The notes below the pieces were generated by a model. That model saw nothing but the letters and a program-made list of their open reading frames with translations. It was not told where the DNA came from and did not search any database. The translations under genes and the position numbers were made by a program. Below are positions 33,880-41,636 of a stretch of 52,913 nt of DNA, in pieces; position 1 is the first letter of the stretch; every line of letters starts with the position of its first letter. Source of the DNA: CAG-492 sp035388585 (GTDB taxonomy: Bacteria; Bacillota; Clostridia; TANB77; CAG-508); assembly GCA_035388585.1 (NCBI GenBank), contig DAOOQE010000007.1, forward strand, positions 1 through 52,913, given 5' to 3'.

Positions 33880-34020
33880 CAAAAAAGAAGAAGCAATCCA
33901 CTTCTCACCTTATCAGATAGAAAAAGGTTAGAATATTTTATTACAGACAAATATGTTATGCATTTATGTCTTTATAATTTTATTATTGTGGGTTGACTTA
34001 AAAATAGTCAATCTTTTTTT
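33880..34020 (+). ncRNA. infC operon leader with attenuator
   Basis: An untranslated leader of about 170 nt that ends in a terminator hairpin, GGTTGACT / AGTCAATC (33991-33998 with 34006-34013), followed by T7, about 30 nt before infC. This agrees with the L20-controlled leaders known for infC-rpmI-rplT operons in Firmicutes, in which the ribosomal protein favours termination. The alternative antiterminator fold was not computed. The 65-codon ORF across this stretch is not credible. Confidence 0.75.
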
Positions 34021-34049
34021 ATTGCAAGAATACTTGGGAGGTGTTTTAT

Positions 34050-34565
34050 ATAAAACAAGATTTACTTATCAATGAACAGATAAGAGCTAAAGAAGTTCAA
34101 GTAATTGATGGAGAAGGAAAAAAACTAGGTCCTATTTCTCTTAGTGAAGCATTAGATATGGCTGAAGAGAAAAAAATGGATTTGGTATTAGTTTCACCAA
34201 ATGCTGATTTTCCTGTTTGCAAAATAATGAATTATGGAAAATTTAAATTTGAGCAATCAAAAAGAGAAAAAGAAGCAAAAAAGAAACAAAAAACTTTTGA
34301 GTTAAAGGAAATAAGAATTACACCTAATATTGAGCAACATGATTTCGAATTTAAAGCAAAAAATGCAAGAAAATTCATTGAAGATGGAAATAAGGTTAAA
34401 ATTACAGTTAGATTCAGAGGAAGAGAATTAAACTATGTAAAATTAGGGGAAGAAACACTTAATAATTTTATAGAAAATTTATCAGATGTTTCTGTACCAG
34501 AGAAAAAGCCAGTATTAGAAGGTAAAAATATGTTTATTATACTAGCTAAAAAAGCTGATAAATAA
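34050..34565 (+). CDS. infC: Translation initiation factor IF-3, AUA start
   Basis: Binds the 30S subunit and checks start codon choice. 171 residues with both domains: N-terminal INEQIRAKEVQVIDGEGKKL and a C-terminal part with KEIRITPNIEQHDFEFKAKN. The ribosome-binding site GGGAGGTG (34036-34043) rules out the GTG at 34041, which is part of it. The codon at the right distance in frame is ATA 34050 (then KQDLLINEQ), with no in-frame ATG, GTG or TTG near. Non-AUG starts are a known device by which IF-3 represses its own gene (AUU in E. coli). AUA here is inferred from spacing and alignment of the N-terminus. Confidence 0.93.
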   Translation: MKQDLLINEQIRAKEVQVIDGEGKKLGPISLSEALDMAEEKKMDLVLVSPNADFPVCKIMNYGKFKFEQSKREKEAKKKQKTFELKEIRITPNIEQHDFEFKAKNARKFIEDGNKVKITVRFRGRELNYVKLGEETLNNFIENLSDVSVPEKKPVLEGKNMFIILAKKADK

Positions 34566-34602
34566 ATTTACAAACTATTACATAGAAGGGAGACATAGAA
34601 TT

Positions 34603-34806
34603 ATGCCAAAATTAAAAACAAACAAAGCAGCTAAAAAAAGATATTCATACACAGCAACAGGAAAGGTAAAAAGAACAAAATCAAATAAAAGACATCTTTT
34701 AGCTAATAAAACAAGTAGAGCAAAATCAAGAGGAAAAGTTCAAGATGCTTATGCAGATAAAACATGTGAAGCAACAATTAAAAAATTATTACCATATGGT
34801 AATTAA
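34603..34806 (+). CDS. rpmI: 50S ribosomal protein L35
   Basis: A 67-residue basic ribosomal protein. It starts MPKLKTNKAAKKRYSYTATG, the conserved N-terminus, and has HLLANKTSRAKSR in the centre. GAAGGGAG precedes the ATG. Second gene of the infC-rpmI-rplT operon, 37 bp after infC. Confidence 0.97.
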   Translation: MPKLKTNKAAKKRYSYTATGKVKRTKSNKRHLLANKTSRAKSRGKVQDAYADKTCEATIKKLLPYGN

Positions 34807-34841
34807 TAGAAATTTATAGAAAAGGATAGGAGTGAAAATAA

Positions 34842-35189
34842 ATGGCAAGAGTTAAAACAGCAATAATTACTCGTAAAAAACATAAAAAAGTATTAAAAAG
34901 AGCAAAAGGATATTATGGAGCTAAACATTACAGATTTAGAATGGCTAAACAAGCTGTTATGAAATCAGGAGTTTATGCTTATGTTGGAAGAAAAGATAAA
35001 AAGAGTAATTTTAGAAAATTATGGATAGCAAGAATTAATGCAGCAGCAAGAATGAATGGATTAACATATAGTAAATTAATAGCTGGATTAAAAAAGGCAA
35101 ATGTTGTAGTAAACAGAAAAATGTTAGCTGAAATGGCTATTACAGACCCAGCAGCTTTTACAAAAATTGCAGAATTAGCAAAACAATAA
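34842..35189 (+). CDS. rplT: 50S ribosomal protein L20
   Basis: A 115-residue rRNA-binding protein needed early in 50S assembly and, in Firmicutes, the repressor that binds the infC leader. It shows ARVKTAIITRKKHKKVLKRA at the N-terminus, then AKGYYGAKHYRFR and LWIARINAAARMNGLTYSKL. GATAGGAG precedes the ATG. Last gene of the operon, with a terminator 11 bp after the stop. Confidence 0.97.
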   Translation: MARVKTAIITRKKHKKVLKRAKGYYGAKHYRFRMAKQAVMKSGVYAYVGRKDKKSNFRKLWIARINAAARMNGLTYSKLIAGLKKANVVVNRKMLAEMAITDPAAFTKIAELAKQ

Positions 35190-35199
35190 TAAATACTAA

Positions 35200-35227
35200 A
35201 AAAAGACAGATATATTTCTGTCTTTTT
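35200..35227 (+). terminator. Terminator of the infC-rpmI-rplT operon
   Basis: A perfect 11-bp stem AAAAAGACAGA / TCTGTCTTTTT (35200-35210 with 35217-35227), 6-nt loop, T6 in the 3' arm. Confidence 0.92.
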
Positions 35228-35280
35228 TCGTACCCCAAAATATATCTTTTGTTATTTATTTAAAAACATAATATTGAATA

Positions 35281-35380
35281 NNNNNNNNNNNNNNNNNNNN
35301 NNNNNNNNNNNNNNNNNNNNNNNNNNNNNNNNNNNNNNNNNNNNNNNNNNNNNNNNNNNNNNNNNNNNNNNNNNNNNNNN
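35281..35380. other. Scaffold gap of 100 N
   Basis: Exactly 100 N, a placeholder of unknown true length. It hides the 5' part of the dipeptidase fragment that follows. Confidence 0.98.
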
Positions 35381-35872
35381 TATAAAATTTTAAAAAAACA
35401 AGGTGTAAATTTAATGTCTGTAACATGGAACAATGATAATGAGTTAGGTTGTGGTGCCTACACTAATAATGATACAGGACTTACATATTTAGGTAAAAAA
35501 TATATAAAAGAATTAGAAAAAAATGATGTGATTGTTGATTTATCTCATTCATCAGAAAAGACGTTTTTTGATATTAAAAAAATAGCTCAAAATCCAATTT
35601 TAGCAACACACTCTTGTGTATTTAATTTGTGTGAAAATAAAAGAAATTTAAAAGATGATCAAATTAAACAAATCGCAAAAATGAATGGTGTTATAGAAAT
35701 TTATTTTTATAAGAAATTTATTAAAAACAAATACAAGATTTTTTCAGATAATATAATAGACCATATATCATATATAGCAAATTTAGTTGGGGTAGATTAT
35801 GTTGGCCTTGGAAGTGATTTTGATGGAGTTAGTAAAAGATCTTCCAGGTGTAAGTTTAGTTTTATCAATTAA
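35381..35872 (+). pseudogene. Membrane dipeptidase (peptidase M19) fragment, both ends lost
   Basis: Open in frame from the gap. It shows the M19 dipeptidase pattern: QGVNLMSVTWNN, then DVIVDLSHSSEKTFFDI and ILATHSC (zinc-binding His), NLKDDQIKQIAKMNGVI, and VDYVGLGSDFDGV. M19 enzymes cut dipeptides with two metal ions. After SDFDGVSK (about 35838) the similarity stops and the frame reads antisense through a spoVAE fragment to a stop at 35872. The C-terminal quarter of the enzyme is therefore missing. Either a real rearrangement or an assembly join next to the gap. Confidence 0.75.
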
Positions 35873-35956
35873 AAATTGACCGATTAAACAAAGTAATCCT
35901 CCAATTAAAAAGCAACGTAATAATTGTAATAAATCAATATTTTGAATAAATTCCAT
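35783..35956 (-). pseudogene. spoVAE: N-terminal fragment of SpoVAE-like protein
   Basis: A 57-codon minus-strand frame with a ribosome-binding site (AGAAAGGA) and ATG at 35956. It reads MEFIQNIDLLQLLRCFLIGG, then LLCLIGQFLIDKTKLTPGR. That is the conserved N-terminus of SpoVAE (GGxxCxIGQ, then KLTPxR), a membrane protein of the dipicolinic-acid channel of spores. After LTPGR (about 35844) the similarity ends and the frame runs antisense into the dipeptidase, with a stop at 35783. The rest of the protein is absent. Confidence 0.75.
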
Positions 35957-35993
35957 AAATTTTCCTTTCTAACTCATAAGTTAAAAAATAATT

Positions 35994-36256
35994 TTAATTA
36001 TTATCTAGGTATCTGTTAAATAAATTAAGACCAGTTAAAACAGCGGTTATTCCTATAAGAACTATTGTTACTATAGTTGAGCTTGAATTTTCATTAAAAC
36101 CAGTAAATATACAAAAATCAAATAGTATCTGTCCAATAGAGCAAATTAGTCCTCCAACCCAAAAGGCATTGAAGCAATTTCTTAGTATAGGTGAATCAGG
36201 TGATTTTTTATTAACATATTCATTATATTGTTGTTTTGTTTCAATAGGTTTCGCAT
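35994..36256 (-). pseudogene. spoVAC: SpoVAC-like fragment with lost start frame and truncated end
   Basis: The minus-strand frame reads AKPIETKQQYNEYVNKKSP, RNCFNAFWVGGLICSIGQ and TIVLIGITAVLTGLNLFNRY, then stops. It matches the first ~90 residues of SpoVAC (normally ~150), including NCxxAFxVGGLICxIGQ and LLTG. The ATG at 36256, after AGAAAGGA, is out of frame by one base: ATGCG where ATGGCG is expected, so one G seems deleted at the start. The C-terminal third (with the GAG motif) and the spoVAD gene, normally next, are missing. This is a decayed spore gene. Confidence 0.75.
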
Positions 36257-36321
36257 AATTATATCCTTTCTAATTAGTGTACAAAAGTATTTTTTACTAT
36301 TTTAAAATAAATATTCGTTAT

Positions 36322-36350
36322 TTGCACAATTTAACATAATGTGTTATAAT
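36322..36350 (+). promoter_or_regulatory. Sigma-A type promoter of the 36428 gene
   Basis: TTGCAC (36322-36327), a 17-bp spacer and TATAAT (36345-36350). It gives a leader of about 70 nt. Confidence 0.8.
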
Positions 36351-36427
36351 TATTAAATAATATTTTAATAACCTCGCATTGTTTACAAAGGATATTCACA
36401 AAAAAATAATTATTTGGAGGTAGCAAA

Positions 36428-36886
36428 ATGAATGAAAATTTTAATAACAACGAAAATCGGGATGGAAATATCAATTTCGAAAAAAACATCTACTCTCAAT
36501 ATGTAAGGTATAAAGGAGAAGATGTAACGTATTATAATAACAGTACAGGAAACACTGGAAATTTAAAAGATGGTATGATATATAAAGTATTGTATGCAAA
36601 TATAAATTCTTCTTATACTAATCTAACTTTGCAAGAACTAAATACTGGAAATGTATTGGACGGTGAATTTAACTCGTGTATGTTTACTTCACTTGATGGA
36701 TTTATTGCAATTGCGATGGAGCAACCTAATATAGGACAAAGAATGAACTTAGTAAGGGTTGTCAATATAAATAAGCAAATAAAAATGCAGTCTGTACAAA
36801 TATCACCAATAATTCATATTGATGTAATAGCAAAAAATATTATTGCTATTATAACACGAAGTTCCGCTTATATTGTTAATTTATAA
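36428..36886 (+). CDS. Orphan protein of unknown function
   Basis: A 152-residue protein I do not recognise. The first ~20 residues are Asn-rich and likely disordered. The rest reads as beta-rich (VTYYNNSTGNTGNLKDGMIY, DGFIAIAMEQP, RMNLVRVVNI). No signal peptide or membrane segment. It has its own promoter (36322), a strong TTGGAGG before the ATG and a terminator 7 bp after the stop, so it is an independent, probably well-expressed gene. It sits next to a rearranged region but is itself intact. Confidence 0.75.
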   Translation: MNENFNNNENRDGNINFEKNIYSQYVRYKGEDVTYYNNSTGNTGNLKDGMIYKVLYANINSSYTNLTLQELNTGNVLDGEFNSCMFTSLDGFIAIAMEQPNIGQRMNLVRVVNINKQIKMQSVQISPIIHIDVIAKNIIAIITRSSAYIVNL

Positions 36887-36892
36887 TTTTAA

Positions 36893-36927
36893 AAAACGTC
36901 AAGATTATTTCTTGATGTTTTTTTTAT
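36893..36927 (+). terminator. Terminator of the 36428 gene
   Basis: AAAACGTCAAGA (36893-36904) pairs with TCTTGATGTTTT (36910-36921) with one G-U pair and a 5-nt loop, in a T8 run. It faces the convergent tcdA gene. Confidence 0.88.
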
Positions 36928-36934
36928 GAAATTT

Positions 36935-37630
36935 TTATTTTATTATACTTTTTATTACTTCTCCAGATATTATTAGTCCGGCAACTGAAGGTACAAAACT
37001 TATACTAGCTGTTGTTTTTGAAAATTCTTCTTCATTATAAAATTTATTAGGTAGCTCCTTTGAATAAACAACTTTTAAGTGTTGAATTCCTCTAAATCTT
37101 AGTTCTTTACGCATAATTTTAGCTAACGGACAGACAGAAGTTTTTGAAATATCTGTGACTTCAAATTTACTAGGGTCTAATTTGTTTCCTGTTCCCATGC
37201 AAGAGATTATAGGTATATTATTTTTATTAGCATATTCTACTAAATCTAATTTAGAAGAAATTGTATCAATTGCATCAATAATATAATTTACATTTTTATT
37301 TATAAATGTAGAAATATTATTTTTATCTACAAATTCATTATATATATTCATTTTTAAACTAGGATTAATTTTTATCAATCTATTATATTCAACTTCTACT
37401 TTAGATAACCCAACCACAGAAATATCTGCCATAAGTTGTCTATTGATATTTGTTATATCTATAATATCTTTATCTACAATTGTAATTTCCCCGATTCCAG
37501 CACGTACTAATCCTTCTATTGCATATGAACCAACTCCACCACAACCAAAAACTACAATATGAGAGTTTTTTAATTTTAATAAATTTTCTTTACCTATAAG
37601 TAATTCTGTTCTTTTTAACCAAATGTCCAT
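36935..37630 (-). CDS. tcdA: tRNA threonylcarbamoyladenosine dehydratase (ThiF/E1-like)
   Basis: Dehydrates t6A37 of tRNA to the cyclic form ct6A using ATP. The 231-residue E1-like fold has the nucleotide motif GCGGVGSYAIEGLVRAG (about 29-45), NINRQLMA (about 62-69), the Asp motif in YIIDAIDT, and CMGTGNKLDP. The Cys in TSVCPLAKIMRKELR corresponds to the end of the family core. It relates to the t6A genes tsaE/tsaB at 46725-47885. The ATG has a GAAAGGAT upstream on the minus strand. Confidence 0.92.
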   Translation of the reverse strand: MDIWLKRTELLIGKENLLKLKNSHIVVFGCGGVGSYAIEGLVRAGIGEITIVDKDIIDITNINRQLMADISVVGLSKVEVEYNRLIKINPSLKMNIYNEFVDKNNISTFINKNVNYIIDAIDTISSKLDLVEYANKNNIPIISCMGTGNKLDPSKFEVTDISKTSVCPLAKIMRKELRFRGIQHLKVVYSKELPNKFYNEEEFSKTTASISFVPSVAGLIISGEVIKSIIK

Positions 37631-37808
37631 ATTATTTATCCTTTCGAAATATTATTCTTAATAGATTTATTATAAATAAAAATATGATCTAAGTCAATAA
37701 AAAGCAAACAAATATTCGAAAAAGTGTTGCAAAAAAATAAATATATGATAAAATAAATAGAAAAACAATAAAACTTTTAAAATTATGTTAAGAGAAAGGA
37801 TGTTATAA

Positions 37809-39050
37809 ATGATTTCAAATGAGCCATTAGCACATAGAATGAAACCTAAAAATATTGATGATTATGTTGGGCAAGAACATATTCTTGGAAAAGATAAAAT
37901 CTTATATAGAACTATTAAAGCAGATAGGTTATCAAGTATTATTTTATGGGGCCCTCCTGGTTGTGGCAAAACTTCTTTAGCTAAGGTTATTAGTAATACA
38001 ACTAAATATAAGTTTATTAAACTTAATGCTGTAGCATCAGGGGTATCAGATATAAAAAAAGCTGTAGAAGAAGCGGGAAATTCAATGTTTAATCCATCAG
38101 GAAAATGCATATTGTTTATAGATGAGATTCACAGATTTAACAAATTGCAACAAGATGCTTTACTCCCATTTGTAGAAAATGGAACTGTTATTTTAATAGG
38201 TGCAACGACTGAAAATCCATATTTTGAGGTCAATAAGGCTCTTATATCAAGATCTATGGTGTTTAAATTAAATCCATTAACTCCAAAAAACATCTTTGAT
38301 GTTTTAAAAAAAGCGTTAGATTATAAAGAGGGCCTTGGAGAGTATAATGTGAAAATCGAAGATGAAACATTAGAAAAAATAGCGGAGGTTTCAAATGGTG
38401 ATGTTAGAACAGCACTTAATGGCTTAGAAGTTGCAGTTTTAACAACACCTATAGATAAGGATGGATATATCAATATAACTAAAGAAATTGCGGCAGATAG
38501 CGTACAAAACAGAAAAATATTGTTTGATAAGACTGGTGATAGTCATTATGATAATATAAGTGCTTTTATTAAATCAATGCGTGGAAGTGATCCTGATGCA
38601 ACAATATTCTATTTAGCAAGGGCTTTGGCAGGAGGAGAAGATCCAGTATTTATAGCTAGAAGAATTATTATTGCAGCTTCAGAAGATGTTGGTATGGCTA
38701 ATCCTAATGCCTTGATTTTAGCAAATGCTGCTTTACAATCTGTTCATGCAATCGGTATGCCAGAATCAAGAATAATTTTATCTCAAGCAGCAGTATATGT
38801 TGCCACTTCTCCAAAATCAAATTCTACATATTTAGGAATTAATAGAGCAATGCAAGATATAGAAAACATGGATACAGGAAAAATTCCAATGCATATTAGA
38901 AATGCACCAGCAGCGGGAATGGAGAAAGAAGGATATGGTCTTGGATATAAATATCCACATGACTATCCAATGCATCAGGTGGAACAACAATATTTACCGG
39001 ATAAAATGCGTGGTGTTAAGTATTATATAAAAGACGACACCGTTGTATAA
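37809..39050 (+). CDS. rarA: Replication-associated recombination protein A
   Basis: A clamp-loader-like AAA+ ATPase (RarA/MgsA/WRNIP1) acting at stalled replication forks. Walker A is GPPGCGKTS (about 49-57), Walker B FIDEIHRF (about 104-111) and sensor 1 GATTENP. The C-terminal tetramer domain follows (SDPDATIFYLARALAGGEDP, NAPAAGMEKEGYG). The 413-residue length is normal. GAAAGGA precedes the ATG. It is divergent from tcdA. Confidence 0.96.
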   Translation: MISNEPLAHRMKPKNIDDYVGQEHILGKDKILYRTIKADRLSSIILWGPPGCGKTSLAKVISNTTKYKFIKLNAVASGVSDIKKAVEEAGNSMFNPSGKCILFIDEIHRFNKLQQDALLPFVENGTVILIGATTENPYFEVNKALISRSMVFKLNPLTPKNIFDVLKKALDYKEGLGEYNVKIEDETLEKIAEVSNGDVRTALNGLEVAVLTTPIDKDGYINITKEIAADSVQNRKILFDKTGDSHYDNISAFIKSMRGSDPDATIFYLARALAGGEDPVFIARRIIIAASEDVGMANPNALILANAALQSVHAIGMPESRIILSQAAVYVATSPKSNSTYLGINRAMQDIENMDTGKIPMHIRNAPAAGMEKEGYGLGYKYPHDYPMHQVEQQYLPDKMRGVKYYIKDDTVV

Positions 39051-39134
39051 TAATAAAAAGCTGCAATCTAAACAATACTTGAAATTTTATTTGTATATTT
39101 ATTAGAAGTGTACAAGTTTAAATAATGTATTATT

Positions 39135-39201
39135 TGGTGAAGGGAAAAAGTAATTGCAATTTTGTAACAACAACTGCAATTGTATAAGAAAAAAATGTAG
39201 T
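39135..39201 (+). repeat. Dispersed intergenic repeat copy
   Basis: One of the best copies: GGTGAAGGGAAAAAGTAATT, GCAATTTTGTAAC, then ACTGCAATTGTATAAG and an A-rich run. AATTGCA and TGCAATT can pair as in the copy at 162-230. It stands upstream of the 21-bp array and of the ylxM promoter. Confidence 0.75.
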
Positions 39202-39215
39202 ATTTAATAAAAAAT

Positions 39216-39299
39216 TTACCAATTGTAAAATTAAATTTACAAATGGTAGAATTAAATTTACAAATGGTAGAATTAAATTTACAAATGGTAGAATTAAAT
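39216..39299 (+). repeat. Four 21-bp direct repeats upstream of the ylxM-ffh promoter
   Basis: Units at 39216-39236 (diverged), 39237-39257, 39258-39278 and 39279-39299 (three identical). Each contains TTACAAATGGTAGAATTAAA. The 21-bp period equals two helical turns, so all units face one side of the DNA. The array ends 12 bp before the -35. This looks like a protein-binding site array or a recent slippage expansion. Confidence 0.85.
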
Positions 39300-39311
39300 T
39301 CAATAAATCAC

Positions 39312-39340
39312 TTGACAAATGTAAGAAAATAGTGTAAAGT
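39312..39340 (+). promoter_or_regulatory. Promoter of the ylxM-ffh operon
   Basis: TTGACA (39312-39317), a 17-bp spacer and TAAAGT (39335-39340), with transcription starting near 39347 and AAAGGG just ahead of the ylxM ATG. Confidence 0.8.
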
Positions 39341-39373
39341 ATATTAACATTACATATGAAAGGGTAAATAATT

Positions 39374-39721
39374 ATGGAAAAAAATGTTAAAGTAAGTATT
39401 CTTTGCCAAATTTATGGTAGATTGTTAACTGAAAAACAATATGAAGTATTAAATGATTATTATAATAATGATTTATCACTTTCTGAAATCGCAGAAAATA
39501 ACAATATAACAAGACAAGCAGTAAGAGATGTAATAAAAAAGGGGGAAATTAAACTTTTCGAATATGAAGAAAAGTTGGCAATTATGGAAAAAACATTAAA
39601 AACTGAAAAACAAATTCAAAACATACTTTCTGAATTAAGCGAAATTGAAACAAATTATACAAATGAGCAAATAAGCAAAATATTAGAAAATATAAGAAAA
39701 GAACTTAAAGTAATAGCATAA
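39374..39721 (+). CDS. ylxM: YlxM/p13-like DNA-binding protein
   Basis: A 115-residue helix-turn-helix protein related to sigma-70 region 4. It shows YGRLLTEKQYEVLNDYYNND and the recognition helix LSEIAENNNITRQAVRDVI (about 37-55). YlxM family members precede ffh in Firmicutes and are linked to the signal recognition particle pathway, perhaps as a regulator of it. Length and context fit. AAAGGGT precedes the ATG, and ffh follows 36 bp later. Confidence 0.93.
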   Translation: MEKNVKVSILCQIYGRLLTEKQYEVLNDYYNNDLSLSEIAENNNITRQAVRDVIKKGEIKLFEYEEKLAIMEKTLKTEKQIQNILSELSEIETNYTNEQISKILENIRKELKVIA

Positions 39722-39757
39722 GAATTTGTATATAAAATTAATAAAGGAGGACTTTTA

Positions 39758-41122
39758 ATGGCATTCGAAGGATTATCCTCAAAATTGCAAGAAATAACAA
39801 GAAAACTAAAAGGGCAAGCAAGAATAACAGAATCAGATTTAAAAGAAATGCTAAGAGAAGTAAAATTAGCCTTATTAGAAGCTGATGTTAATTATAAAAT
39901 AGTAAAAGACTTTATTAATGTAATACAAGAAAAAGCTTTGGGCCAGGATGTTCTTAAATCATTAACACCAGGACAACAAGTAATAAAAATAGTAAAAGAT
40001 GAATTGATTGAATTACTTGGGGGAACAGAAAGCAAAATAAATTTTACTTCTAATCCGCCAACAGTAATAATGCTAGTAGGTCTACAGGGTTCTGGTAAAA
40101 CAACTACAGCAGGTAAACTTGCAAATATGCTTAGAAAACAAGGTAAGAATCCATTATTGGTAGCATGTGATATTTATAGACCAGCTGCAATAAAACAACT
40201 CCAAGTTGTAGGAGGGCAATTAAATATACCTGTTTTTGCTAATGAAAATTCAAGAGATGTTTTACAGATAGCAAGACAGGCAATGAATCAAGCTATAAGC
40301 AAATTAAATGATGTAGTTATATTAGATACTGCAGGTAGGCTTCATATAGACGAAGAATTAATGCAAGAACTGAAGAACCTTAAATCAGGAGTAAAACCAC
40401 ATGAAATAATTTTAGTAGTGGATTCAATGACTGGTCAAGATGCAGTAAATGTTGCAACATCTTTTAATGAAAATGTTGGAATTGACGGAGTAATACTTAC
40501 AAAATTAGATGGTGATACACGTGGTGGAGCTGCTTTATCGGTAAAAAAAGTTACGGGAAGACCAATAAAATTTGCAGCTACAGGCGAAAAACTAAATGAT
40601 ATTGAAATATTTCATCCTGAAAGAATGGCATCAAGAATACTTGGTATGGGAGATGTTCTTTCAATAATAGAAAAAGCGGAAGAATCATTTAATGAGGAAG
40701 AGGCAATAAAATTAGAACAACAACTTAAAAAAAGAAATTTTGATTTGGATGATTATCTAGTACAATTAAAACAAATAAAAAAAATGGGCTCATTTTCATC
40801 AATATTAAAAATGCTTCCAGGAGCTGGTCAATTAAAAGATTTAAAGGTTGACGATAAAGAGTTTGTTAGAATAGAAGCAATGATTTGTTCAATGACAAAA
40901 GCAGAAAGAAAAAATCCGAAAATACTTAATGGTAGTAGAAGATTAAGAATTGCTAATGGCAGCGGAACAAGTGTACAAAAAATAAATCAATTTATGAAAT
41001 CTTTTGAAGTTACACAAAAAATGATGAAACAAATGAATTCGGAAAAAGGAATGAAAGGTTTAATGAGAAATCTTAAAGGCAAAGGATTAGATCCTAATGC
41101 ATTAAAAGATTTTAAATTGTAA
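39758..41122 (+). CDS. ffh: Signal recognition particle GTPase
   Basis: Binds signal sequences of nascent membrane proteins and, with SRP RNA and FtsY, delivers ribosomes to the membrane. Its 454 residues have an N domain (1-90), a G domain with GLQGSGKTT (about 107), DTAGRLHID (about 189) and TKLDGDTRGGAALS (about 247), and a Met-rich M domain (about 325-435, MTKAERKNPKILNGSRRLRI). AAAGGAGG precedes the ATG. Its last 11 codons and stop are duplicated directly downstream. Confidence 0.97.
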   Translation: MAFEGLSSKLQEITRKLKGQARITESDLKEMLREVKLALLEADVNYKIVKDFINVIQEKALGQDVLKSLTPGQQVIKIVKDELIELLGGTESKINFTSNPPTVIMLVGLQGSGKTTTAGKLANMLRKQGKNPLLVACDIYRPAAIKQLQVVGGQLNIPVFANENSRDVLQIARQAMNQAISKLNDVVILDTAGRLHIDEELMQELKNLKSGVKPHEIILVVDSMTGQDAVNVATSFNENVGIDGVILTKLDGDTRGGAALSVKKVTGRPIKFAATGEKLNDIEIFHPERMASRILGMGDVLSIIEKAEESFNEEEAIKLEQQLKKRNFDLDDYLVQLKQIKKMGSFSSILKMLPGAGQLKDLKVDDKEFVRIEAMICSMTKAERKNPKILNGSRRLRIANGSGTSVQKINQFMKSFEVTQKMMKQMNSEKGMKGLMRNLKGKGLDPNALKDFKL

Positions 41123-41200
41123 TAATAGGATTAGATCCTAATTCATTAAAATATTTTAAATTGTAATAATCTGTAAAATTCTAATTCATAATAAAAACTT
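41083..41200 (+). repeat. Tandem duplication of the ffh 3' end
   Basis: Two 44-bp units in direct contact (41083-41126 and 41127-41170), 42 of 44 positions alike by eye. Both begin AGGATTAGATCCTAAT and end TTTTAAATTGTAATAAT, so both contain the last ffh codons (GLDPNALKDFKL or a variant) and the stop. A weaker third piece follows (CTAATTCAT). The rest of the spacer to rpsP (41171-41350) is low-complexity AT DNA. Confidence 0.9.
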
Positions 41201-41372
41201 TAGAATTTTAAAATTAAAAATTCATAAGCTAGAATAAAAAATTAAAATAAAAACTTAGAAAATTATGAGTAAAATAAAAAATTTAAAGTAAAAACTTATA
41301 AGCAATTATAAGATAGAATAATGTTATTAATTTTAAATTATATATATTAGCAAATTTTAGGAGGTGAAATTA

Positions 41373-41609
41373 ATGGTTAAAATAAGATTACAAAGACAAG
41401 GTGCAAAAAAAGCTCCATTCTACCACATAGTAGTTGCTGACTCAAGATGCCCAAGAGATGGTAAAATAATTGAAAAAATTGGAACATATGATCCAATGAC
41501 AAATCCATCAACAGTTGTATTAAATAATGAAAAAGTTGCAACATGGATCAAAAATGGTGCTAAACCAACAGAAACAGTAAAAGCTTTAATAGAAAAAGCT
41601 GCAAAATAA
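41373..41609 (+). CDS. rpsP: 30S ribosomal protein S16
   Basis: A 78-residue ribosomal protein with the standard N-terminus MVKIRLQRQGAKKAPFYHIV and IEKIGTYDPMT. ATG 41373 is chosen because GGAGGTG lies 7 nt upstream; the in-frame GTG at 41364 is part of that site. First gene of rpsP-khpA-rimM-trmD-rplS. Confidence 0.97.
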   Translation: MVKIRLQRQGAKKAPFYHIVVADSRCPRDGKIIEKIGTYDPMTNPSTVVLNNEKVATWIKNGAKPTETVKALIEKAAK

Positions 41610-41636
41610 TTTCCTTTATAGAAATGAGGTAAAATT

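Noticed and set aside
33799..33996. 65-codon ORF before infC
   Set aside because: It covers the promoter, leader and attenuator of the infC operon, and has no ribosome-binding site or protein-like composition.
39130..39318. Minus-strand ORF with repeated LILPFVN units
   Set aside because: This is the translation of the 21-bp direct repeats, because 21 is a multiple of three; it has no start signals.
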